Assembly (NCBI GenBank): GCA_964510065.1
Contig: CAZEAC010000117.1
Coordinates: 1-11,736 of the forward strand
DNA: 11,736 nucleotides
Origin: CAZEAC01 sp964510065
GTDB lineage: Bacteria; Bdellovibrionota_C; UBA2361; CAIXSY01
Direction: 5' to 3'
Shown here: positions 1 to 7,737 of the stretch, one piece after another
Layout of the letters: every line of letters begins with the position of its first letter
Position numbering within the stretch: the stretch's first letter is position 1
The notes under the pieces: model-generated
The model's database searches: none
What the model saw: only the letters and a program-made list of their open reading frames with translations
Told to the model about the DNA's origin: nothing
Translations under genes and position numbers: made by a program

Positions 1-89
1 TCAAACTACGAAAGAGCGGCGAGGTCTCCACTCCGCGAATCGACGATTTTCTGGCCCAGATAGAAGGACTTCGGACTACATCGCGATAG
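1..89 (+). CDS. possible C-terminal end of an unidentified gene, cut by the left edge
   Basis: The plus-strand frame beginning at base 3 is open from the window edge to a TAG at 87-89 and reads as a plausible protein tail, with charged and hydrophobic residues alternating (...RIDDFLAQIEGLRTTSR). If real, it converges on maeB and overlaps its last codons by 14 bp, a common arrangement for convergent genes. I cannot name the product from about 28 residues. A second plus-strand frame is also open here because it is antisense to maeB, so an open frame alone is weak evidence. The call rests on composition and position only. Confidence 0.3.
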   Translation, partial: KLRKSGEVSTPRIDDFLAQIEGLRTTSR

Positions 90-2400
90 CAGTCGACGAC
101 GTACCTGAGCGCACGCCGCCTTCTATACGCTGCATTGTGGGAATCCGCTTTGCGCGGAGCGAGGCTTGCGCGACCGCTACGGTAACCATATTCAGAATCT
201 CATCTACCGACGCGTGGCGCTGTAGCACGTACGCCGGCGCGTTTAAACCAAGTATAATCGGCCCAATCACTCGCGCACCTCCGAGCCTTTGCAACAGCTT
301 AAATGCGATATTTCCCGATTGCATATCGGGAAATATCAGCACATTTGCCGCTCCTTCAAGCGCCGAGAAGGGATAATGTTCAGTAAGAATTTCAGATACC
401 ACCGCAGTATCGGCCTGCATTTCACCATCAATCGCAAGCTGCGGCGCAAGAGCACGTGCCTTCAGCACCGCGTCACGTACTATCGCCGCCGAAGGATGTT
501 GTACACTTCCAAAATTGGAATAAGAAAGCATCGCTACGCGCGGACTAATATTCATGCTTTCAGCAAACTCGGCTGCCATGACCGCAATTGCCGCAAGCTT
601 TTCGCTGGTCATGTGAATGTTAATTGCGGTGTCCGCCATGAAGAACATCCGATCTTTAATTGAAAGAATGTAGAGCCCCGCCGCGGTAGTAGCGCCAGGC
701 TTTAGTCCGATCATGCTCAGTATTGGCTTAACGACTGCCCCGTAGTGTCGATCTACACCACCAATCAGCCCATCGACCTCGCCGACGGCAAGCAGCATAT
801 TTGCGAAATAATGCGGCCTTCGAAGCTCGCGTTCGGCGTCACTTCGCGCGATACCTTCGCGCGCATGTTCGCTAAAGTAACGATCTACGTGTTGCTCGAA
901 CTGCGGGTGCAGGTGTGGCTCAAGAATTGTCAGATCCGCGAGGTCAATGTCATTTTTCGCTGCGATCTCCTCGATCTTTGAGCGCATGCCAAGAAGCACC
1001 GGCTCGCAAAGCCTTTCGTCTTTGGCAGCTCGAGCAGCTTTGAGTACTTTCGGGTGCGCCCCTTCGGGAAATGCTATTCGTTTCGCTTTGGCTTTCTTTG
1101 CCAAGCTGTAAAACACGCGCAACACCTGCCTTCCCTGATTAAGCTTTTCTTTAAGCCGCGCGATGTATTCCTCGATGTCGACGCTTCCGCGAGCCACCGA
1201 ACTTGCCATCGCCGCTCTCGCCACGGCGGGTGCGACGTGTGAAAGCGCGCGCGGATCAAAAGGCTTCGGAATCAAATATTCTGGGCCGAAAGTGAAATCG
1301 CCACTGCCATACGCCTTACGCACGGTATCCGGTACAGCCTCCTTCGCCAGACCAGCAATTGCATATACCGCTGCCAGCTTCATTTCTTCATTAATTTTCT
1401 GCGCGCGGACATCAAGCGCACCTCGGAAGATGTACGGGAACCCAAGTACATTATTAACCTGATTCGGAAAGTCACTTCGGCCCGTCGCCATGATCAAATC
1501 ACTTCGCGTATTCTTAGCCAAGGTATAGCTAATTTCAGGATCGGGATTGGCCAAGGCGAAGACAATCGGCTTAGCTGCCATCGAAAGCAACATCTGCGGG
1601 GTAACCAGATCTTTCTGAGACAGCCCGAAGAAAACATCGGCGTCTTTCATTGCATCGGCAAGTGTGCGCAAATTTGTCGACACGGCAAATTCTTGCTTGA
1701 ATTCATTCATGCCCTTTTCGCGACCTTTGTAGAGGACTCCAACGCTATCACACATAAGCACGTTCTCGGGTTTAAGACCGAGGCGGATTAGCAACTTTGT
1801 GCAGGCAATTGCCGAGGCTCCCGCGCCACTTACGACAACGCGAGTCTTAGAAATATCCTTCCGCACGAGTTCGAGCGCGTTCAGTAACGCCGCGGCGGCA
1901 ATAATTGCTGTGCCATGCTGGTCGTCATGAAAAACAGGGATATCGACCCTACGCTGAAGCTCCTTTTCGATCCAGAAGCATTCCGGGGCTTTGATATCTT
2001 CAAGATTAATTCCGCCAAAAGTAGGCGCCAGCGCCGCGACCGCGTCGACAAATTTTTGCGGATCTTTGCAATCTAACTCGAGATCAAACACGTCGATGTC
2101 GGCAAAGCTTTTGAAGAGGACACCTTTGCCCTCCATTACTGGCTTGCCTGCTGCTGGTCCGATATCGCCAAGACCCAGCACTGCAGTGCCATTGCTAATA
2201 ACCGCAACTAAATTTCCTTTGGACGTATAGCGGTAGACAGACTCAGGATCTTTTGCAATCTCGCGGCAGGGCTCGGCAACCCCCGGACTATAGGCTAAAG
2301 CCAGATCTCGTGCTGTCTCGCAGGGCTTTGTCGAAACTACCGAAATTTTTCCTGGAGTCGGATATGCGTGATAGTGGAGGGCGTCGCGGGTCAGGCTCAT
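76..2400 (-). CDS. maeB: NADP-dependent malic enzyme with fused phosphotransacetylase-like domain (MaeB type)
   Basis: Cytosolic enzyme expected to convert malate oxidatively to pyruvate and CO2 with reduction of NADP(+), supplying pyruvate and NADPH. The 774-residue length is typical of MaeB fusions. Residues about 15-420 are the malic enzyme: the AYSPGVAEPC segment with the candidate catalytic Tyr (Y37), the GKG Lys (K92), metal ligands in LED (E134, D135) and FHDDQ (D159/D160), the GAGASA dinucleotide-binding loop (192-197) and ANPDPE (284-289). Residues about 430-760 resemble phosphate acetyltransferase (AFPEG, FANMLLAVGEVDG, GPIILGLNAPA). In studied MaeB proteins this domain senses acetyl-CoA rather than acting as a transacetylase; that role is inferred here. 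NADP preference is also inferred from the family. The ATG at 2400 has an AGGGAG ribosome site 9 nt upstream. The gene is transcribed away from the flippase gene, and nothing in the window is co-transcribed with it. Confidence 0.95.
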   Translation of the reverse strand: MSLTRDALHYHAYPTPGKISVVSTKPCETARDLALAYSPGVAEPCREIAKDPESVYRYTSKGNLVAVISNGTAVLGLGDIGPAAGKPVMEGKGVLFKSFADIDVFDLELDCKDPQKFVDAVAALAPTFGGINLEDIKAPECFWIEKELQRRVDIPVFHDDQHGTAIIAAAALLNALELVRKDISKTRVVVSGAGASAIACTKLLIRLGLKPENVLMCDSVGVLYKGREKGMNEFKQEFAVSTNLRTLADAMKDADVFFGLSQKDLVTPQMLLSMAAKPIVFALANPDPEISYTLAKNTRSDLIMATGRSDFPNQVNNVLGFPYIFRGALDVRAQKINEEMKLAAVYAIAGLAKEAVPDTVRKAYGSGDFTFGPEYLIPKPFDPRALSHVAPAVARAAMASSVARGSVDIEEYIARLKEKLNQGRQVLRVFYSLAKKAKAKRIAFPEGAHPKVLKAARAAKDERLCEPVLLGMRSKIEEIAAKNDIDLADLTILEPHLHPQFEQHVDRYFSEHAREGIARSDAERELRRPHYFANMLLAVGEVDGLIGGVDRHYGAVVKPILSMIGLKPGATTAAGLYILSIKDRMFFMADTAINIHMTSEKLAAIAVMAAEFAESMNISPRVAMLSYSNFGSVQHPSAAIVRDAVLKARALAPQLAIDGEMQADTAVVSEILTEHYPFSALEGAANVLIFPDMQSGNIAFKLLQRLGGARVIGPIILGLNAPAYVLQRHASVDEILNMVTVAVAQASLRAKRIPTMQRIEGGVRSGTSSTAIAM

Positions 2401-2430
2401 GATTGAAGTCTCCCTAGGAAATCTGCCAAA

Positions 2431-2449
2431 TAACGGATAAGGTCCGTTA
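2431..2449. promoter_or_regulatory. 19-bp perfect dyad upstream of maeB (operator or 5'-UTR hairpin candidate)
   Basis: TAACGGA (2431-2437) and TCCGTTA (2443-2449) are perfect inverted 7-mers around a 5-nt spacer, centred about 40 bp before the maeB start. The position and symmetry fit a dimeric repressor site or a short leader hairpin. I do not recognise it as the site of a particular regulator, and no regulator gene lies nearby. Confidence 0.35.
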
Positions 2450-2550
2450 CTGTAGCCGATTCGTGCGCCTTATCACAGCACCATCCCGCAAATCCGTACA
2501 GCCGTTCTATTTAGGGCCAATTACTTGGGATCACTTGGATTTTCGGTCAG

Positions 2551-2741
2551 ATACTGCTAGCCTGGGCTTCTCACGGGTTTCGTCGCGAGGAAGCGTAAAT
2601 TGGCGAAGGGCGAGGCTTTTCGACGGAATTCGACCGGAGGCAGCCTATCAGGCTGTCGAGGACGAATTCCTAGAAAAACGAAGCCATTCGACAAATTACG
2701 CTTCCGTAGCAGAAACCCGTGAGAAGTCCAGGCTAACGTAT
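2551..2741. repeat. large imperfect fold-back (MITE-like) element
   Basis: The left arm (2551-2632) and right arm (2663-2741) are imperfect inverted copies of about 80 nt, matching at roughly three quarters of positions by eye. The best block is a perfect 15-nt stem, CTTCTCACGGGTTTC at 2567-2581 with its complement at 2712-2726. Further paired blocks are GGAAGCGTAA (2589-2598) and GGAATTCG (2625-2632 with 2663-2670). The ~30-nt centre carries its own hairpin, CAGCCT/AGGCTG (2641-2655). The octamer TTGGATTT lies on both sides, at 2535-2542 and 2744-2751, and may be a target-site duplication. The element holds no convincing gene. It ends about 14 bp before the ATG of the downstream membrane protein and may shape its leader. 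Whether it is repeated in the genome cannot be seen here. Confidence 0.75.
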
Positions 2742-2755
2742 GGTTGGATTTGAGC

Positions 2756-3802
2756 ATGGTTGAGGTTAAACAGCATATAGAAGAGGTTCCAACTCCTGGG
2801 GTCGCGTTACGTCGCGCCGCCGCAAAGAGTATCCCCTGGATAATCACGGCGATAGCGCTATATTTCGCGTTTCGAGATGTAGAGTGGGATCTGCTTATAA
2901 GCCACCTTGGCGAGGCTGACCCGACTCTGATTCTGCTTTCATTTGCGCTCACAACATTTTCCTATCTTATTCGTTCCAGGCGGTGGCAACGTTTATTTCC
3001 TGCACCCGTGGACGGCCAAAGCAAGGCACCGCTGCTGAGCTTCGTCGATTCTTTTCGTGTACTGATCCTCGGCTTTTTCATGAATAACATCTTACCTGCA
3101 CGGGCCGGTGAGTTCGTACGCGCACATCTTGGCGCGAGACATGCCGGCGAAAAGCGTACATTAGTGCTCGCGACAATTGCCAGCGAAAGGCTCCTCGATG
3201 GCTTAACTCTCAGCCTCTTATTTGTGGCCTTCTCTGTCGGCATAGGAGGGAGCGGACTATCGAAGAATCTGTTGTATGTCGCAATTGTCTTCGGCGCAGT
3301 CGCCATCGGCGTCGTTATCACGCTCGCATTCCGCGCGCCGATTTTTAAGTTCTTGGAAAGAATAAAAAATCGCTTCGATAGCAAGTATTCGCGCTACGCC
3401 TATGATCGAGCGCAGGTATTTATCAACGGACTAAGCCCTCTTACCTCGCCACGCGGACTTCCCGCCATAGTCTGCTGGTCGGCGGTTATCTGGACTGTGG
3501 AGCTCGCGGTATATCTTTTTATTGCTCGTGCTTACAACGAATCACTTTCCTTGGGTGTCGTCGTATTGTTTCTCGTGGCAGTTAATTTTAGCTCGCTAAT
3601 ACCATCCGCCCCTGGTGGGATTGGCGTAATCGAGGCAATTGCTTCGGCGGTTCTTGTCTCCGTGGGAGTGCCGCGCGAAAAGGCTCTTACCATGGTTATT
3701 ACCCAGCATGTCATTCAATACCTCGTCGTGGGTATTCCGGGTGCTTTGGTCATGCTGACGTGGAAGCGCGAACTCAAGAAATTGAAAGATGAAGAAGAGT
3801 GA
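2756..3802 (+). CDS. flippase-like integral membrane protein (lysylphosphatidylglycerol synthase TM / AglD-MprF superfamily)
   Basis: A 348-residue polytopic inner-membrane protein with about eight hydrophobic segments. It carries hallmark motifs of the MprF-flippase/AglD (UPF0104, YbhN-like) family: NNILPARAGEFVRAH near residue 110, ERLLDGLTL near 145, and SLIPSAPGGIGVIEA near 280. MprF members move aminoacylated lipids across the membrane. Stand-alone members next to glycosyltransferases are thought to act in lipid-linked glycan or envelope-lipid handling. The soluble aminoacyl-transferase domain of full MprF is absent. An in-frame TTG at 2744 would add four residues, but it sits inside the suspected target-site duplication of the preceding repeat. 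I prefer the ATG at 2756, although neither start has a strong ribosome site. The tail is Lys/Glu-rich and overlaps the next gene by 14 bp, indicating co-translation. Confidence 0.85.
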   Translation: MVEVKQHIEEVPTPGVALRRAAAKSIPWIITAIALYFAFRDVEWDLLISHLGEADPTLILLSFALTTFSYLIRSRRWQRLFPAPVDGQSKAPLLSFVDSFRVLILGFFMNNILPARAGEFVRAHLGARHAGEKRTLVLATIASERLLDGLTLSLLFVAFSVGIGGSGLSKNLLYVAIVFGAVAIGVVITLAFRAPIFKFLERIKNRFDSKYSRYAYDRAQVFINGLSPLTSPRGLPAIVCWSAVIWTVELAVYLFIARAYNESLSLGVVVLFLVAVNFSSLIPSAPGGIGVIEAIASAVLVSVGVPREKALTMVITQHVIQYLVVGIPGALVMLTWKRELKKLKDEEE

Positions 3803-4595
3803 TAGCGACCTCGAGGTAACACGTTGGATCGAAGGTCAGCCCTCGCAAGAGCAAGCCGTGTCTCTCACCGTGGTGGTTCCCGCGTACAACGAATATCGGC
3901 GTTTACCCCTCACGCTCATGGAGATGATCGACTATCTCGATACGCAAAGTTTGAGCTACGAGCTGCTTGTCGTAGACGATGGAAGCCGCGACGAGACTGC
4001 GGCGCTAGTTGCCAAGTTTGAGAAAATTCGAAGACAGGTACGCTTAATCCGAATGCCCAACAATCACGGCAAAGGACACGCGGTTAAGCTTGGTGTGCTC
4101 AATGCAAAAGGTACGCGCGTGATGTTCGCCGATGCTGATGGTGCGACACCTTTTAGCGAAGTGGCGCGCCTTAACGCGGCATTGGATAAAGGTGCTGATG
4201 TTGCTATTGGATCGCGTGCCTTATTTGGCAGTGACACTCGTGTTACTACGCGCTGGCATCGAAAATATCTTGGAAGAATTTTTAATGCCGTCGTCAACTT
4301 TGTGGTACTTCCAGGAATCGCCGACACGCAGTGTGGATTTAAGATGTTTAGTAACCACGCCGCGCGCTTTCTCTTTGAACACCAACGCTCCAATGGATTT
4401 AGTTTTGATGTTGAGATTCTTTATCTCGCGCAGAAGGCCCATCTTAAAATCGCGGAAGTCCCGATTAATTGGAACAACGTGCCTGGGTCCAAAGTTAACC
4501 TGCTCACTGATTCACTTCGCATGCTACGTGATATTTTTCTTTTCAAAATGTGGCACCGAGAGATAAACGAAAAGAGCTTTAGTCACCAGTGCTAA
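3789..4595 (+). CDS. GT2 glycosyltransferase, polyprenyl/dolichyl-phosphate sugar synthase-like (ALG5/DPM1 type)
   Basis: A 268-residue GT-A enzyme. The nucleotide-sugar fold is visible as VVVPAYNE (28-35), VVDDGS (61-66), the HGKGHAVKLG loop (93-102) and the metal-binding DAD motif (D115, D117). DTQCGFKMF (179-187) and the late FSFDVEILYLAQ and EVPINW segments are characteristic of dolichyl-phosphate glucose/mannose synthases. The likely reaction is transfer of a hexose from a nucleotide sugar to undecaprenyl phosphate at the inner face of the membrane. There are no C-terminal transmembrane helices, so it is of the peripheral DPM1/ALG5-like type. The ATG lies 14 bp inside the flippase-like gene, which argues for translational coupling and a shared pathway in which the sugar lipid is made and then moved outward. 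The donor sugar and acceptor cannot be read from the sequence. Confidence 0.88.
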   Translation: MKKSDSDLEVTRWIEGQPSQEQAVSLTVVVPAYNEYRRLPLTLMEMIDYLDTQSLSYELLVVDDGSRDETAALVAKFEKIRRQVRLIRMPNNHGKGHAVKLGVLNAKGTRVMFADADGATPFSEVARLNAALDKGADVAIGSRALFGSDTRVTTRWHRKYLGRIFNAVVNFVVLPGIADTQCGFKMFSNHAARFLFEHQRSNGFSFDVEILYLAQKAHLKIAEVPINWNNVPGSKVNLLTDSLRMLRDIFLFKMWHREINEKSFSHQC

Positions 4596-4650
4596 ATTGC
4601 TATCGGTCAGAATCTTCTAATTTTGAGAAACTTTTCTGACTTTCTCCTAC

Positions 4651-4720
4651 CTTTGTGCTCTCCGTGTCTCTGTGGTTCTTTGAAAGTAAAATAAACCACA
4701 GAGGCACGAAGAGCACAGAG
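4651..4720. repeat. long intergenic hairpin repeat ('CTCTGTGCCTCTGTGGTT' type)
   Basis: The left arm (4651-4678) and right arm (4693-4720) are inverted copies of 28 nt with four differences, all transitions, separated by a 14-nt A/T-rich loop. The core reads as CTCTGTGG on one arm and CCACAGAG on the other. I recall similar sequences scattered between genes in several environmental bacterial phyla, but have not searched. It lies 55 bp after the glycosyltransferase stop and could end transcription or protect mRNA ends. It lacks the T-tract of a classical intrinsic terminator. Confidence 0.75.
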
Positions 4721-4790
4721 ATGAAAAGCGTCGGAAAACTTCGTTAACAGTGTACTAGCGAGGCCACGACGCGCTGCGCTCTTTCAGTGA

Positions 4791-4813
4791 GAACTTGTTC
4801 TGAAACAAGGTTC
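4791..4813. repeat. short bulged hairpin
   Basis: GAACTTGTT (4791-4799) pairs with AACAAGGTTC (4804-4813), leaving one bulged base and a 4-nt loop. It lies upstream of the sigma-factor gene. Its role is unknown; it could be a regulator site or chance. Confidence 0.3.
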
Positions 4814-4987
4814 AGGTCCAATTCCACAAAACGTAATAGAGCGGCATAGCAAAATAGCGCCCCGACCTGCTTCCTTTTACAAATCTGTTACAACCCCCAC
4901 ACCAAATCGTGACATCAGAACTGCCTTTTTCTCATAGTAATTAATGTACGTTACGGCCAAGAAGGCTGGTTTTAGGAAGGGGCAGAT

Positions 4988-5632
4988 ATGAAAGAAAAGA
5001 AGGTTACCGACCTCGATTTGATTAGAAAATTCAAGCGCGGTTCGACTGAGGCATTTGAGGAATTAGTCCAGCGCTACGAATCAAAAGTCTTCAACCTGGC
5101 AATGCGTCTCACGCGAAACCAAGAAGATGCTGAGGAAGTCTTGCAGGACGTCTTTACGACGATCTACAAGAAAGTTGCTGGGTTCCAAGGCAAGTCCGCA
5201 TTTTCAAGCTGGCTCTACCGAATCGTAGTCAACGCGGCATTCATGAAGCTTCGCAAACGAAAGCAGCAAACTACCATGTATCTCGAAGATCTTTCACCAA
5301 CCGTAAAACAGCACTGCCTCGATAGCGATCCAACTTTCGCACTGCGTAGTGATTCGGTGACTCTCTCACGAGAGATTCGAGTAGTGCTCGAGAGCGCAAT
5401 TAACCGCCTTCCCGCGCAATACCGCGCTGTATTCGTGCTCCGGGATGTCGACGGTCTTTCAAACCAAGAGGTCGGCGAGATCCTTCATCTCTCTACGCCC
5501 GCGGTTAAGTCTAGGCTCCACCGTTCGCGCTTGATGCTTCGGAAACGCCTTGTCCGCTATTACAAAGATTTTACCGGCAAGAAGCATGTTGTTATCGACG
5601 AGCGATCTCTCAATAGTGATTCCTTACTCTAG
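4988..5632 (+). CDS. ECF-family RNA polymerase sigma factor
   Basis: A 214-residue sigma-70 family protein of the ECF group, which directs RNA polymerase to a specific promoter set. Region 2 spans about residues 24-92, with the DAEEVLQDVF core-binding stretch (47-56) and the SAFSSWLYRIVVNAAFMKLRKRK -10-recognition segment (70-92). Region 4 spans about 133-190 and contains LPAQYRAVFVLRDVDGLSNQEVGEILHLSTPAVKSRLHRSR, a clear helix-turn-helix for the -35 element. Region 3 is missing, as expected for ECF factors. A ~22-residue tail after region 4 has no recognised motif. The start is well supported by AGGAAGGGG five bases upstream. The next gene, 9 bp away, is a hybrid sensor kinase rather than the usual anti-sigma factor, suggesting regulation by that kinase or by an anti-sigma encoded elsewhere. 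The subgroup cannot be assigned by eye. Confidence 0.93.
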   Translation: MKEKKVTDLDLIRKFKRGSTEAFEELVQRYESKVFNLAMRLTRNQEDAEEVLQDVFTTIYKKVAGFQGKSAFSSWLYRIVVNAAFMKLRKRKQQTTMYLEDLSPTVKQHCLDSDPTFALRSDSVTLSREIRVVLESAINRLPAQYRAVFVLRDVDGLSNQEVGEILHLSTPAVKSRLHRSRLMLRKRLVRYYKDFTGKKHVVIDERSLNSDSLL

Positions 5633-5641
5633 TGTGCGGTA

Positions 5642-7696
5642 ATGGTTCCCCGATTACGAGCTCAGCTGCTTCGGCAGAAGCTGATTAGGCGAGTCGTGTT
5701 GGTGAGCACGGCAGTATTCGGATGCGCAGCCATCCTGCAGGTATATTTAAAGAGCAAGCTCCTTGGAATAATTGCCGGGGAGGTGATTGGTCAGCTTGGT
5801 GCTCAGCTCGCCTTTAACCTCCCCACCTTTGCCTATAAAGTTGTCGGCAAGCTACCTGGAGAAGAAAGTTTGGCCTGGACGCAGCCCCATCTTTGGGAGC
5901 TCCCACAAGGCTTACTCATTCTCCTTTTCTGCGACGCGCTCATAGTGGCACTCATAGCACTTTGGCTTCAACGCTCGATCGCACGACCGTATTCCGCTCT
6001 CGTCAGCGCAGTTCGCGAAGCAATAAGGTCAAGGAGCAATTCGCCACGTGCCGGCCTAGTTTCCAACAACAACATCGACATTCTCATTGAAGACTTGAAG
6101 GACATGCTTGCTGATTCTCAGGTTCGCGATTCTAAATTTCGCGAGTCGCATGCGCAGTTCGAACACACCCAGCTCCAAATGCTCGTCACCCATGCGCCAG
6201 TCGCCATGCTCATGTGCGATATGTCACAGCACATAATCGCCTGCAGCAATCAGTGGGCCATAGATTTCAATCTCGCCCAATCCGACCTACGCGGGCAGCC
6301 GCTCGAAAGGGCGCTGCCGTTCATGCCTACCCAGTGGCAGGAAAAGTTCACACGCGCATTAAACGGCGAGAGAGTGAGCGTCGCCGAAGAAACGATTTCA
6401 AGGCCAAATGAATGCGCCCTGGTTATTCGTTGGGCAGTACAGTCATGGTACGACGCTGAGGGAGCTCCCGGTGGCCTCATTATCGCAAGTTCAAGAATTG
6501 ATGAACTTGTTCAGGCCCGCGAAGATGCGCTCAAATCTGCGCAATTGCGATCGCAGTTCCTTGCGAACGTTAGCCACGAACTTCGCACGCCTATGAACGC
6601 GGTTATCGGCTTCGCTGAACTGCTCTACGAGACCCCCATAACCGCGCCGCAGAAAGAGTACCTCGAGGCAATTCAAAGTTCGGCGAGAGTGCAGCTCGCC
6701 TTAATTAATGATGTCCTCGATTTTGCCAAGTTGGAGTCAAACAAAGTAGTGCTCGAAACACTACAATTCAAGTTACGTGACGTGCTTGAACGCAGCATTA
6801 GCATTCTCGGCATTAGCAGCGCGCAGAAAGGGCTAACTATTGAGACCACCATCGACGATCGAGTGCCTCAGCATCTTATCGGCGATCCGCTGCGTTTGCA
6901 GCAAATACTTACTAACTTAATAAGTAATGCGATCAAATTTACGGATAAGGGAAAAATTGAAATTTTCGTGAGCTTGCAATCAAAGAGCGAACGCGAGGTC
7001 AAACTTTTCTTTAGTGTGCGAGATTCGGGAATAGGCATCGCGGAGGGGAAACTCACCCTACTTTTCAAAGCTTTCTCACAGGCCGACGGATCAATCACAC
7101 GACGCTACGGAGGAACCGGACTAGGTCTGGCAATCTGCGCCGAGCTCGTCGAGCTCATGGGCGGCACTATTGGCGTTGCCAGCAGCGTTGGTGAGGGCAG
7201 CACGTTCTATTTTACCGGAAATTTCCTACTGGCCTCCGCAGGCGAAGAAATCGGCACACCACGTAAGGAAATACTGCCCCTGCGAAGCCCAGTCATACAA
7301 TCGTCGTCATGCTCAATGAATATTCTGGTCGCAGAAGACAATCCAGTAAATCAAAAGCTAATCTCAATCTTACTTACTCGAGCCGGACACAAAGTTACCA
7401 TCGCTGAAAACGGCAAAGCCGCGATTGAACGCCTTGCGAAAAGTAATTTCGACATAGTGATCTTAGATCTACAAATGCCCGAGATGGGCGGCATTGAGAC
7501 AGTGAAGGCAATTCGCGAAAGAGAGAAATCATCCGGCGCACGAAGAATTCCGGTGCTCGCACTTACCGCACATGCATTCGAAGATGACCGTAAAACCTGT
7601 TACGAAGCAGGTATGGACGCGTACCTTTCAAAGCCAATTCAGCGAAGTGAACTGATCACAACCATAGACCGGCTGTCGACAGCCGAGCCTAGCTGA
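5642..7696 (+). CDS. membrane-bound hybrid sensor histidine kinase with PAS and C-terminal receiver
   Basis: A 684-residue inner-membrane sensor. Two hydrophobic segments (about 17-50 and 89-110) bracket a small extracytoplasmic loop of about 40-50 residues. A degenerate HAMP-like stretch follows (113-157), then a PAS-like domain (about 175-290). The kinase core has an H-box with the phospho-accepting H312 (SHELRTP), an N-box (N425, N429), the G1 box DSGIGI (461-466) and the G2 box GGTGLGLAI (490-498). The receiver (about 559-678) has acidic E565/D566, phospho-acceptor D609, T642 and K664, all intact. No Hpt or DNA-binding domain is present, so the phosphoryl group must pass to another protein, or the receiver modulates the kinase. 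It is 9 bp after the sigma-factor gene with no good ribosome site, consistent with an operon and translational coupling. The stimulus is unknown. Confidence 0.93.
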   Translation: MVPRLRAQLLRQKLIRRVVLVSTAVFGCAAILQVYLKSKLLGIIAGEVIGQLGAQLAFNLPTFAYKVVGKLPGEESLAWTQPHLWELPQGLLILLFCDALIVALIALWLQRSIARPYSALVSAVREAIRSRSNSPRAGLVSNNNIDILIEDLKDMLADSQVRDSKFRESHAQFEHTQLQMLVTHAPVAMLMCDMSQHIIACSNQWAIDFNLAQSDLRGQPLERALPFMPTQWQEKFTRALNGERVSVAEETISRPNECALVIRWAVQSWYDAEGAPGGLIIASSRIDELVQAREDALKSAQLRSQFLANVSHELRTPMNAVIGFAELLYETPITAPQKEYLEAIQSSARVQLALINDVLDFAKLESNKVVLETLQFKLRDVLERSISILGISSAQKGLTIETTIDDRVPQHLIGDPLRLQQILTNLISNAIKFTDKGKIEIFVSLQSKSEREVKLFFSVRDSGIGIAEGKLTLLFKAFSQADGSITRRYGGTGLGLAICAELVELMGGTIGVASSVGEGSTFYFTGNFLLASAGEEIGTPRKEILPLRSPVIQSSSCSMNILVAEDNPVNQKLISILLTRAGHKVTIAENGKAAIERLAKSNFDIVILDLQMPEMGGIETVKAIREREKSSGARRIPVLALTAHAFEDDRKTCYEAGMDAYLSKPIQRSELITTIDRLSTAEPS

Positions 7697-7737
7697 GTAC
7701 GTAAGGTATTATGAGACCGTGCACGTGGTGAGACTTT

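Larger units (their letters stand above)
4596..4987. other. 392-bp intergenic region between the GT2 gene and the sigma factor
   Basis: No plausible gene on either strand. It contains, in order, a weak AT-rich inverted repeat (GTCAGAA at 4606-4612 with TTCTGAC at 4634-4640), the long hairpin repeat at 4651-4720, a short bulged hairpin (4791-4813), and the leader of the sigma-factor gene with a strong ribosome site, AGGAAGGGG (4974-4982), 5 nt before its ATG. A GTGACA hexamer (4909-4914) followed 18 bp later by CATAGT is the best sigma-70-like promoter candidate I can see, but it is poor. Confidence 0.6.

Noticed and set aside
2463..2753. Plus-strand ORF of 96 codons with a GTG start
   Set aside because: It runs through both arms of the fold-back element, has no ribosome site and shows no recognisable protein pattern. 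The open frame is explained by the repeat.
2744..2755. TTG start that would lengthen the flippase-like protein by four residues
   Set aside because: It lies in the suspected duplicated octamer. The ATG at 2756 is simpler, though neither has a good ribosome site.
2557..2952. Minus-strand ORF of 131 codons
   Set aside because: It begins antisense inside the flippase-like gene and continues into the fold-back element. Its composition is Ser/Arg-rich, as expected of a shadow frame.
4909..4940. Sigma-70-like promoter for the sigma-factor gene
   Set aside because: The hexamers GTGACA and CATAGT/TAGTAA are poor and the spacing is 18-20 bp, so it is mentioned only as a candidate within the intergenic entry.
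7697..7737. Possible terminator between the converging kinase and TPR genes
   Set aside because: Only the 8-bp palindrome CGTGCACG is present, without a usable loop or T-tract.
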